Source: Zasmidium citrigriseum
Taxonomy: Eukaryota; Ascomycota; Dothideomycetes; Mycosphaerellales; Mycosphaerellaceae
DNA length: 64,000 nucleotides
NCBI GenBank assembly: GCA_002786025.1
Contig: NHNW01000009.1
Location: forward strand, 626,376-690,375
Direction of reading: 5' to 3'
Under the pieces are notes generated by a model. The model made no database searches, was not told the origin of the DNA, and saw only the letters and a list, made by a program, of their open reading frames with translations. A program made the position numbers and the translations under genes. This document shows positions 54,812 to 64,000 of this stretch, in pieces (the first letter of the stretch is position 1; the number at the start of each line of letters is the position of its first letter).

Positions 54812-56308
54812 ATGTCGTGGAAGAAGTCGGGTATCCACGAATGTGCCTCCATTACGTTGGAACCAGCGCTGACAGTTGTAAAGCCCAGCTGATGGAGACC
54901 ATCAAGCACTACTCCAGCTTCCCGGCGACTGGAGTAAGTCTACGGCAGATGGTCCAGTTCGGGAGTAATCCCTCTACCGGTATGATCTAGCAAACAACGA
55001 CCCATGGATCATGCATTGAATATGAGCATTAGGCACTCTCTTCCGGGCCTCCCAATTCCTCTCAGAGGAGCTTCCCATACGATTAGCGCATCGAGTACAA
55101 GAGCTTGGAGACCTCCCCGATGGCTTGAACGAGATGGAGAGCATAAAGCGGGTGCAGGATTGGTATGCACAGTCGTTTGAGGTATGCATATATCCGCCCT
55201 ACAGGAGGCATCATCTCACGGATATGCACAGGAAATCACGACCCTCCCAAAGCCGAACCTCAGCACCGAAATCCGAGAACGCCTCTTGAAACCCATCAAA
55301 AGCAACAACAAATCCTCCCGCATCCTCAGCGAAACGACCCAAAACCCGAGCGTGCGACCAGGGCAATATAAATCAGATGTACAAGGCTTGAAGTCAGGAG
55401 AAGACCAAGAAAATCGCAATGGTAACGGAGTAGCAAGGAAAGCAGCAGCGAGGAGATACTTCACGGCCGCCGAAGACGGCAACGAATGGCCTCCGGAACT
55501 CAGCGATTACAACACACGCTTTGCACAGACACTCGAAAAGATCAAAAGGCGGCACGACAGTGTCGTGACAACCATCGCACAGGGCATCCTCGAATACAAG
55601 CGCAAAAGACAACGGATGCAGATCGACCACAATATCCAGGCTTTCCTCGACCGGTTCTACATGTCGCGAATAGGGATCCGTATGTTAATCGGTCAGCACA
55701 TCGCCTTGACGGACCAAAGGTCACATTCCGATCCTAATTACGTCGGTATCATTTGCACGAGGACAAATGTCAAAGAGCTGGCAGAAGAAGCCATCGAGAA
55801 CGCGAGATTCGTGTGCGAGGACCACTACGGCTTGTTTGATGCGCCAAAGGTCAGGTTGGTATGTCCGGCCGATTTGAACTTCATGTACGTGCCAGGCCAC
55901 TTGTCACACATGCTGTTCGAGACCCTCAAGAACAGTCTGCGTGCCGTTGTGGAAACACACGGACAGGACAAAGAGGAGTTCCCAGTCACGCAGGTGATTG
56001 TATCTGAAGGCAGGGAAGACATCACAATCAAGATCAGCGACGAAGGAGGTGGAATCCCTCGAAGTGCCATTCCACTTGTCTGGACATACATGTACACGAC
56101 CGTCGACCAAACGCCGAATTTGGACCCGGACTTCAACAAAAGCGACTTTAAGGCGCCTATGGCGGGTTTCGGATATGGTTTGCCGATCTCGAGATTGTAT
56201 GCGAGGTACTTTGGTGGAGACCTCAAATTGATCTCCATGGAGGGGTACGGCACGGATGTGTATCTACATCTGAATCGTCTGAGCTCGTCCTCGGAGCCAC
56301 TGCAGTGA
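54812..56308 (+). CDS. mitochondrial pyruvate dehydrogenase kinase
   Basis: GHKL-fold kinase that phosphorylates and shuts off PDH E1 alpha in the matrix. Exons 54812..54830, 54884..54979, 55033..55181 and 55232..56308 (446 aa). A 19-base first exon gives MSWKKS, joined to AQLMETIKHYSSFPATGVSL and RQMVQFG. Then LFRASQFLSEELPIRLAHRV and IKRVQDWYAQSFE cover the helical regulatory domain. A low-complexity insert of about 60 residues (near 115-165) follows. ATP-site boxes are ETLKNSLRAV (N box), SDEGGGIP (G1) and GFGYGLPISRLYARYFGGDL (G2). The related branched-chain kinase is less likely given the PDK-type head, but cannot be fully excluded. Confidence 0.9.
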
Positions 56309-57143
56309 CAACGGTAAGTCACATCACCAGCTCCATATATCAAGCTCAAACTGACCTTTTCCAGACCAGTCATGAGGGATGAATGGAACACCGTCCTCGC
56401 CAAACCGAGGACAACGACAACGGGAGAAGGGCAACAACAACTGCCACAATCATCGACTCGCATCCATACCCAGGGATTGACGCGCGCCGGAAGGCAAATC
56501 GAGTCGGCAGGCGGTGGCGGAGGCGACCGCATCGCCGGGCTCACCATGGCATCACGGGCGATGCGGTTGAAAGGCATCAGCGGCGGGAGTGGAAGCGGGA
56601 TGTGGGATTTGAGGAATCGAGAGGTCTCGCCGAGGAGGCAGGTCGGGGATGCGGCGGATGAGATTAATCCGCCGCCGGCGTCGACGGGAGATGGGCAGAT
56701 CGAGACGCCTTGGTGGAAGAAGGTGGGGATGGAGGAGGGGATGTGATGGAATGGGTCGTGTTGCATGGCTATGGCGTTTGAAGGGTGGGGATAAGAAAGT
56801 GTTTTGCTTGCAAGGCGTTTGGGTGGCAACAGATGTGCCTGGATGGGCTGTGGAATGGGAATTGTGGGTGTAATCTTTTCAACGATAACAGATGTACAGC
56901 TTGTACTTAACTTACTGGATGAGGCAGCGGGGGCGACATAGCCTTCAGATGGGAAGAGACATGACTACCAGAATGCAGAATTTACTCAATATTCATCATC
57001 GTATCTTGTCGATAGACGGTCCACGTCGGGGGCAACGCCTCATTCCCAAAACCCCTTGCCCATTGCTTTCGACCTCAAACCCTACCCTCCTAACAAAGCG
57101 TGTAGAACGTCTTGACCGCCCCCCGTTTCCATCCCTTTCATCA
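56309..57143. other. gap holding the PDK 3' region and a possible small ORF
   Basis: Just after the PDK stop a clean intron-like unit occurs (GTAAGT at about 56314 to ttttccag at about 56366), suggesting a spliced 3' UTR. A 124-codon frame from 56372 (MRDEWNTVLAKPR, ending PWWKKVGMEEGM at 56746) is Gly/Arg-rich and could be coding, but has no motif. The remainder is empty. Confidence 0.35.
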
Positions 57144-58873
57144 TCACCGCAAAACCTCCCTAACCCTAACCTCCAGCGGCGGTTTATTCCACAACGTCAT
57201 AACATTACACCTCTTCATCCAATCCCGACACCCCTCCTCGAGTTCCATATCAAAAGACCAAACGATCTTCGCCAGAATGAGACGCATTTCTGCGTATGCG
57301 AGGTTCTTGCCGAGACAGTTCCTACAAACACACATTCGTCAGCATGGTCGAAGGAGAGTTGAGAAGGGAGAGGATGTGCGTACCTTGGCCCAAAAGAAAA
57401 CGGCTGCAGAACACTCTTCTTATCGTTCGCATACTCGATGTTGTCGTCCATCCAGCGTTCTGGAATGAAAGACTCTGCGTTCTTGAAGTTGGTTTCGGAG
57501 TGATAAGCCGGGAATTGAGAGATGGATACTGCCGTGCCTTCAGGGAGGAAGTATCCCGAGACGAATTCTCCTCCTGGACCGACTCTTCGTTCGAAACCTG
57601 CGGGGACTGGGGGGAAGTAGCGAAGGGCTTCGGTCAGGACGGCGAGGAGGTAGGGCGCTTCGTTGACGGAGGAGAGGGTTATGGAGTGGTAGTCTTTCCA
57701 GCGGCCTCGCACTTCCTGCTTCAACTTCTCATACTTCTCCGGGTTCGTCAGGAGAGCATATGTAACTCCGGATAAGAGCGTAGCCGTCGTCTCACTCCCC
57801 GCCACCAGTATCAAATTCGCATTACTATCCATCTCCTCCCTCGACAAAGTCGCCCCCTTCTCCCCATTATGCGCCAAAATATGCGTCATGAAATCCGGCC
57901 TCTGCGTCTCCCGCTCAATCCTCTTCCCGACCTGGTTATGGATCCACTCCATGAATTCTTTCCGCTTGAGCATGGCGTTCTGGTCGATGATCAGGGAGCC
58001 GAATTTCTTGGCCCAGGGCCAGTAGGACATGATGTAGCCGAAGCGGAAGCCGGACATGGATTTGAAGAGGAGGGTGATGTATTTGTGCGTGGAGAGGTCT
58101 TGGAGGCAGCCGAAGGGTTCGCCGAAGAGGAGGTCGGCGATTACGTCGAAGGTTGTCTGGGAGGATGTTAGGAGACTGGTGGGTGATGGCGGGTTTGGGG
58201 TGGATGTACCCAATTGTACCATTTGGTCATGTCTTGGGGTTCGGGGGATTTCGACGTGACTTCTTTTAATCTGTCGACGAGTTGATCGACGTAGCGCTGC
58301 ACGAGAGGTTCTTGTTCGGAGAGGGCCTTCTCACTGAAAGCGTGTGAGAGGACTCTTCGGCCGCGGGTGTGGTCCTCATCGTTGGCAATCAGGATACTTG
58401 GAACGCCATTGACCGGCTTGGGGTACCAGACAGGGTCCTGTTGTATATCAGTCATTGCCACGATCCATTGTGCTAAGTGACCTACTTTCTGCATATTCAA
58501 ATGCCCCTTCATCTTCCCAGTCCGAAAGCCATAGATCTCAGGCCATGCAGTCTCGCCCGAGGTGAAAGAGACTTCGTTTGGCGATATACGAACCACTTCG
58601 CCGTACTTCTTGTGCAGATCGATGGCATTGTCGACGGTCGATCCTTTAATGAGATGTCGAATGTATGGGACTCTTGAGAGGGCGTTGAGCTTGGGCCCAG
58701 GAATCTGACTGAGAGGATGGAAGAAGAGGTTATATACAACGAGACCGATGAAGTAGGCGAGTGACTGTGATCGTTAGCAAAGGCTAAGATGTAGTCGAGA
58801 TAGACTGTACCAGTATGGCAAAGGTGGCGATGAGTTTCGTCGGCCTGACGACCTTTTCGTTGGAGATGTCCAT
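57144..58873 (-). CDS. cytochrome P450 monooxygenase
   Basis: Microsomal haem monooxygenase. Five exons on the minus strand: 58873..58811, 58764..58486, 58437..58210, 58156..57384 and 57321..57144 (506 aa), all in phase. The N-terminal membrane anchor is split by the first intron (KLIATFAIL, then [18 protein letters not shown]), followed by the proline hinge IPGPK. Oxygen-binding helix I has AGSETTA, the K helix has EALR, then PERW, and the haem loop is [14 protein letters not shown] with Cys450. The overall style ([19 protein letters not shown]) resembles fungal CYP65-type P450s often linked to secondary metabolism. No biosynthetic core enzyme or transporter is adjacent, so no pathway is assigned. 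Confidence 0.93.
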
Positions 58874-59873
58874 GGGGCGCTATGTTCAAGTGCTGCTCCT
58901 CGATATTGTCCACGTTGGAGCCTCAAGGAGTGTGTCGAAGTTAGGGCTTTGCGTATTTATGTTTCGATCCGGACGAAAGGCTCTTGTGACAATTGCCGGA
59001 CGTCTGCCCTCACTCGCATTCAGATCCGAGTGTCCTCGTTGTCGTACCCGGCCACTCGACAGCGACAAAGAAAGTCAGGAAGGAGAGGGAACAGGCTGCT
59101 GGGAATCTATCAATATCAATAGCTTTAAACTCATCGGCTGATGTGCCAGACTGGTAACTGAGCCCTGATGACTATGGCCGCTTAGCAGCTGACAGAATCC
59201 CTCCCACGCTTGTCACTGCCAGGGTCTGCTGGTGGCGGTCTCGGTAGCCTTATGCGGCGGATCGCACTGCTAGTCGAAGGACCATTTAGTGAATATTCAA
59301 CATAGCCAATCAGTGTAGCCTTGATGCGTGCTTATCTCATACCTACAAGACGCCACGCGAGGTGTTCTAACGGTTCGTTCAATCCTTTCGCGCTTCGTCT
59401 CTGTAGTCTGTACCGCCTGACGTAGGATTCAAAGTTGTGTTGGCAGGGTAGGTGGTTGTGTTTGTGAGATTGGATTCGTCCTGAAGACCTCGGCCAGCTG
59501 GGAAGGTGCTCAAGTTGCAGGGACTACCGTAGCCCCCAAATGATGTGATGCCCACGAGCTGCAAAGTCAGAGCCAAAGCAATTGAGTTTCGGCCGAAAAC
59601 CACGGGCAGCCGATTCTGAAAGCACATGTATACATATGCTATGACCATTCATTCCAGAGTGATCGCTGTTCTTCGTACGTACTGCTCCGTCTCATCGCAG
59701 TTGCGTCGATCATGCCAGTTCGGTGTCGGTTCTCGTCGTTATTCCCGTCCACGCGGATGCACCTAGCGATGCATGTCATTCCAGGTGATAGCCTTTAGCT
59801 TCCACTTGCGGGCAGTGGTTGGTGGTACAATATCCAGGGCATGCCACCCCAGCGAATAATGCACCCAGCATTT
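58874..59873. other. intergenic region
   Basis: 1 kb. A minus-strand frame at 59379-59648 (89 codons from an ATG, Thr/Asn-rich end) is the only notable ORF and has no support. No repeats or RNA genes seen. Confidence 0.45.
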
Positions 59874-60341
59874 CTAATCCTCAAGCACAACTTCCTCCTG
59901 CTCGCCACCCATCGGCTCCGGTCGATGCGTGAAGAGGATCTTGAACCGCGCGATTTCAGCAATCTCCACCTCGTCCCCAGTAGTGGCGGAGTGGTCGTCG
60001 TCGTCAGCAGGCTGTCTCCGCCGCACGATGGCGAGAGGTTTGGCGAGCTTCTTCACCTCGCCCGTCATTCGCTGGTGTTTGCCCACGAAGAGGAAGACCC
60101 GCTTACCATCCCAGTCACCGCTCCCCGTTGCGTCTTGGCCGTCAGCAGTAGGAAAGACGAGCTTGCCCAGCGGCAGTGGTGACGCCGCGGAGTCCCCGGC
60201 TTCGCCGTTTTCTGACAGCACGCTGCCTTGGAGCTCGAGGATGGCGAGCCCTGAGGGGGTCTGCAAAAGCTGCGGGAGCGCAGTCGTTGCCGTCTTTCCG
60301 TCCCGATTTGCCGGGGGTGGGTGAAGAGGTACCGTGGGCAT
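59874..60341 (-). CDS. ctf8: CTF8, sister-chromatid cohesion RFC subunit
   Basis: Small subunit of the Ctf18-Dcc1-Ctf8 alternative clamp loader. 155 residues, single exon from ATG at 60341 (MPTVPLHPPPANRDG). The frame is open 36 bases upstream but only from a GTG. Family blocks are SGLAILELQGS, PLGKLVFP, WDGKRVFLFVGKHQRMTGEV with KKLAKPLAIVRR, and VEIAEIARFKILFTHRPEP at the C terminus. Two Asp/Ser/Gly-rich loops separate the strands. The length is normal for the family. Confidence 0.9.
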   Translation of the reverse strand: MPTVPLHPPPANRDGKTATTALPQLLQTPSGLAILELQGSVLSENGEAGDSAASPLPLGKLVFPTADGQDATGSGDWDGKRVFLFVGKHQRMTGEVKKLAKPLAIVRRRQPADDDDHSATTGDEVEIAEIARFKILFTHRPEPMGGEQEEVVLED

Positions 60342-61247
60342 GATGTTGATGTTGTTGGCGAAGAAGATCTTTCTCACTTAGGCCTCCCGTATCTGACACG
60401 CCTTGTCGTCGATCCGCTGATGCTGTGCGGAGGTAGTCCTGTGCGCGTTTTGGCAAGCTCTCCGCCGGCCGCGATGAGTGATCGTGGCGATGAGAAAGAT
60501 TTCGATGCCTGTCGTCGAGGTTCGGACGCGTGAAGGAAGCTCCCCAGAAAGCTTGTCGTCTGCGCCCAGCACATGGGCTTGACTAATCGTGGAACTTGTG
60601 TGCACGATCAATCCTTCCCGTAGCCGAGAGAATGAAGTGAATGAAGGGCAACCTCCCAGGTTCAAGGTTTGCGTTCGGCATATGGACGCTTTCACATGTC
60701 GGCTTACTGCTCTGCTACCTGCCACTACCACATCGCGTCGACGACCCTATAGCCAGCTCGAGTATCGTGCTGTGCATCCAACGATCGTAGGATTAGTCGG
60801 ATACGATCTATGTAAGATTGGTCATGCACAACCACGATGCCGCCGCCACATGTTCCGAATTGTGAGATGACCTTGATCATCAACATCTACTACATCGCCA
60901 CGGCATTAGTGATATCTCTGACAGATATTTCCGGTGTGGATGGCCACGGACTCAGCCCTACCATATCAGCCGCATGCCGGTCACGAAAACGGAGACCTGA
61001 GCGACGGGGAGCCAAGTACAGTATACACATCTTTCATCGAACGCTCTGGTTCTATCATACATGCCCACCTCATCCATGCTATGCTCAAAAAGGGGAGACT
61101 TTACACTGCTTTTCCTTTGCCATTTCAGGCAATGATGACACCCGGCCGACCATCACTCCTTGCTATTCACACATATTTTCGAAGATTCGGAGCGTCGTAC
61201 CCTGTTAAGCTGAGGGAAATGTAGTACCAATCGATCGGACGCGGGGA
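60342..61247. other. intergenic region
   Basis: 900 bases between ctf8 and mge1. Plus-strand frames of about 96-123 codons (60837-61224) overlap and have no motif. Confidence 0.45.
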
Positions 61248-62104
61248 TTACGAGTTCTTGACGACGCCGACCTTGGCCGCCTGTAAAGGATTGTCAGCAT
61301 CTGTATCCAGTGTAATGCGCGAGCGAATGTCTGTCAAACTCACTCTCAATACTCGTCCGTTGTACAGGAAGCCCTTCTGCTGAGTGTAGAACACCGTGCC
61401 ATCCTTCTTATCCGGCTGTGGCGCCTGGAAAGTCGCCTCGTGGATGTTGGGGTTGAACACCTCACCCTCAACGCTGGGATCGATGCGCTCCATCCCATGC
61501 TTCGCCAGTGTCTTCATTAAGATCTCTTCCGTCATCTTCAATCCACTGTGCAGATCCACCAGCTCCTTATTCTCTTGCGTGAGCTTCTCCTTTGGCACGT
61601 TCTCCAATGCGCGGTCGAGGTTGTCGACGCTGTCGAGGAGGTCCTTGGCGAACTTTTGGAGGGCAAAGTCTCGTGCAGCGCTGACTTCGCGCTTCGTCTG
61701 TTCTTGGAGGTTGCGGTATTCAGCGACTTGTCGTTTTAATCGGTCCTGTTATATTCATCAGTATGCCATCCCAATTTATAGGCGCATCAATCATCATCAA
61801 GACGTACAGTCAGGTCTAGGTTCTCCTTCTTCTTGGTCTCCAACTCCTTCTGCACCGGATCCTCCTTCGCTCCATCTTTTGATTCAGCCTTGGCCTCGGG
61901 CGAGTCCTTCAGCACCTCCTCTTGCTTCTTATCCGACTCTTCTGTTGATGAGTACCATCGTCGGCCGATGAGCTGCTGTGATGCTGCCGGCGCAACTCGT
62001 GACCGTGAGGCAGAAAAGGGTGTGGATGCGATTTTGGGGGATCGCAGGACTTGCGATTGGCGTGAGAAAGTCTGAAGAGACTTTGCTAATCTTTGCTGAA
62101 GCAT
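61248..62104 (-). CDS. mge1: MGE1, mitochondrial GrpE nucleotide exchange factor
   Basis: Exchange factor for matrix Hsp70 (Ssc1) in import and folding. Exons on the minus strand: 62104..61808, 61745..61344 and 61280..61248 (243 aa). A mitochondrial presequence starts MLQQRLAKSLQTFSRQSQVL. A long coiled coil follows (acidic EESDKKQEEVLKDSPEAKAE, then LKRQVAEYRNLQEQTKREVS), then the GrpE signature region FAKDLLDSVDNLDRALENVP, the four-helix part and the beta domain (NPNIHEATFQ, GFLYNGRVLR, AAKVGVVKNS). An in-frame ATG exists 76 codons upstream (62332), but that extension is acidic and unlike a presequence, so the internal ATG is preferred. Confidence 0.95.
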
Positions 62105-62504
62105 GGCTGTGTGTGATGCGCTGGATGAAAGGACGCGGAGATGGAGTGTTGGTGGTGGTATGATGGAGCCCAAATTTTGATGGACAGCTTGGGATTGACG
62201 TCTGAGAACGAGCTTCGACGCCACTTTTCGGGCGATGTCGCGTGCCCAACTTTCTTCCTCCTTCTCCTTCGATTCTACATCAACATCATCGAAAACGATC
62301 ATTTGCAGTCTGGAATCGGCATGGCATGGCATCTACTTGACGCGAAAGACTTGTCCTTTCGAAGATGCGATGCCGTCTCACAAAAACGCACTCTGGCCGA
62401 GCTACTGGAAAGCTCGCCGCTTCAGCATCGACCCTCTTGAAATCGTGGAGACATCCAACAATCTTCATCACCACAAGATATCCACCAATTCGCCATCTCA
62501 TCTA
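62105..62504. other. intergenic region
   Basis: About 400 bases between two minus-strand genes. Only short frames; promoter of mge1 and 3' end of the amidohydrolase. Confidence 0.5.
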
Positions 62505-63600
62505 TCATGACCTCGCATCAAACAACTCCTCTGCATTCTCCACCAAGACCTTCCGCAAACTAACACCCTCCTGCTCAACCCAATCCAAAATCTTCTCCAG
62601 ATACTCCCCAACCTCCAAATGATCAAACCTTGTATGCGGCCAATCCGTCGCAAAAACCACACGATCCGGTCTCGCGCGCACAATTTCTCTGCAAAGGCTC
62701 TCGACAAGAGAGCCATTCGGGTCTTTCGATAATCGATACGACGCCGAGATCTTGACCCAGGTATCGCCACCCTTCAAAAGCTTCTCTAAGGACGCGAAAC
62801 CGGGTACCTCACGCGCGCTCTTTGCTGTTTGGAGAGACGCGTTTGTTGGATGGCCGAAGTGGTCGATGATGACTTTCGTCCCGTTAAGAGCAGGCACGAT
62901 TCTCTCCAGCTTTGGTACGTCCTCCAGCGCGATGTACAACTCCAACGACCACCCGAAAGGCCGTACTGCATCGGCGTAGCTACGCATCATGACCTCCAAC
63001 TCCTCTTCACTCGGCGAAGCTCCCACGCTCTTCAGGTTCAACCGGACTCCCCTCGCGCCCAGATCATGCCACTCCTGAAGCTGTGCCTTCGAAGTCGATG
63101 CCGGATCAAATTGAACTACCGCTCGTCCTTTTTTCGTCCCTAGTCGCCTCAGTCCATCCAACGTACAACTGTTGTCGTTCCCGTAGATACTCGGTTGTAC
63201 GATGACCATCTTCTCGATTCCTAGGCCACCGAGGAACGCATTCGCTTGTTCAAGAGTGTGTGCTGAAGGTTGATATGTCGCGGCTGCATCCAAGGGGTAC
63301 TTGTCCGGTTCTACGACGTGCATGTGCGTATCCCTTCATTCACCATCATCAGCAACAATCACCTAGTCCAGACCATCATAGGTCAACTGACCACGTCCCC
63401 CTAGGAATTCTCTCCTTCAACCTCTGCGTAACAGCATCGCTATGCACTCCCATCGAGCCCATGATTCCGTAGATAGCGTATGCAGCAGGCGAAATCGTCT
63501 TGGGATAAGAAACAACAGTACTAGGAACAATTGATGAGGCACTACTGAACACCGCACGCGTACCAGGACGCGTGCAGCTCTTTAATAGAGAAACTACCAT
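62505..63600 (-). CDS. amidohydrolase-2 (PDC hydrolase-like) with presequence-like N terminus
   Basis: TIM-barrel metal hydrolase of the amidohydrolase-2 family, close in layout to 2-pyrone-4,6-dicarboxylate lactonases. Exons on the minus strand are 63600..63392 and 63333..62505 (345 aa). The splice completes Trp and gives RGTWDTHMHVVEPDKYPL with the HxH metal motif. Later blocks are EKMVIVQPSIYGND, ARGVRLNLKS, KVIIDHFGHP and VVFATDWPHTRFDH, which carry the remaining His and Asp ligands. The first 40 residues (MVVSLLKSCTRPGTRAVFSS and on) are basic and Ser-rich without acids, suggesting a mitochondrial presequence, which is unusual for this family. Substrate unknown. Confidence 0.85.
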
Positions 63601-64000
63601 GTCGGCGGCTTTCCATGGGCAAAAGCCGAGTGAAGTGGCATGCTGATGCCGTCCGGTCGGCTGAACAGCCTGTTTTGTGTATTTCGACGGCAGAGGTTAC
63701 AGCGAGGGTAGGTTGGGTGAGCGATATCGGCGGGGGTATCAGAAGGATCAATGGATTGCGATGTCAACATCAAGAAGTCCTTTGATTTGGTCCATGGTCA
63801 GAGCCTCTGGACTGGGTTGGTGTGCGAGTGTCGTTGAAGCTCGGCGAGACGAAGTGTGAGCTTCGAACGAGTCGAGCTCGAGTTGCGGACGACTCGCCAA
63901 TCAGTTCGCAACTGATTCACAACTACTTCAGAAACGCGCCAAGACGCACATGCGCTAGCGTGAAGTTCGGGCGGTCCAATCAGAGCCCCGAAATTCAAGG
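63601..64000. other. right edge, no supported gene
   Basis: 400 bases upstream of the amidohydrolase. Short frames on both strands only. A neighbouring gene may begin outside the window. Confidence 0.5.

Noticed and set aside
55825..56829. 334-codon minus-strand frame antisense to the PDH kinase
   Set aside because: It is the shadow of the conserved kinase exon; the encoded sequence has no family features.
57155..57175. Telomere-like ccctaaccctaac
   Set aside because: Only about two units and it lies within the end of the P450 coding sequence, so it is chance.
59379..59648. 89-codon minus-strand ORF between the P450 and ctf8
   Set aside because: Starts with ATG but has no homology-like motif, no clear signal peptide and no paralogue in the window.
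1..64000. CRISPR array, prophage or bacterial operon
   Set aside because: The window is clearly fungal nuclear DNA with spliceosomal introns; no spacer-repeat array or phage genes occur.

Overview
This is a nuclear chromosome window from a filamentous ascomycete, most likely a dothideomycete (inferred, not proven). Genes lie on both strands and are split by short GT..AG introns of about 45-60 bases with CTNAC-like branch points. Coding density is moderate. Diagnostic gene families include AreA/NIT2, Pex20, CFEM, HET, CTF8 and NmrA-like proteins. No species can be named from sequence alone.

Layout. 1-6.3 kb: the nitrogen regulator areA and a dienelactone hydrolase. 6.3-12 kb is accessory in character: two small cysteine-rich ORFs around a degenerate repeat tract, an NmrA-like gene, a decayed half ABC (ABCC/MRP-type) transporter and an epoxide-hydrolase-like gene with an odd 3' end. 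12.4-21 kb alternates core genes (mitochondrial PheRS, SEC13, PEX20) with two more small cysteine-rich ORFs, each preceded by degenerate tandem repeats. 21-37.5 kb is mostly core: a dicarboxylate carrier with a 5-base microexon, an Old Yellow Enzyme, a DUF1772-like membrane protein, SEC61 alpha, a tricalbin, GlcNAc-6-P deacetylase, VPS39 and LSM1. 38.7-50 kb: a large unrecognised proline-rich protein, a CFEM/GPI protein, an F-box protein, TRM11 and a SnoaL-like protein. 50-64 kb: a HET-domain gene, a one-span membrane protein, a PDH kinase, a cytochrome P450, CTF8, the mitochondrial GrpE MGE1 and an amidohydrolase with a leader-like extension.

The genes do not form one pathway. Two functional links stand out. 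AreA keeps the C-terminal end known to be contacted by NmrA, and an NmrA-like gene lies 4.4 kb away. SEC13 and PEX20 are divergent over a 376-base shared upstream region.

The most novel signal is a set of four 69-84-residue Cys-rich proteins in two related types, with conserved Cys spacing and a hydrophobic or amphipathic tail. They sit in repeat-bearing gaps, and the two best copies share the same TATA-to-ATG distance. I do not recognise the family.

Intron positions were derived by eye from splice consensus, reading frame and family continuity. Where the 5' or 3' end is uncertain this is stated.
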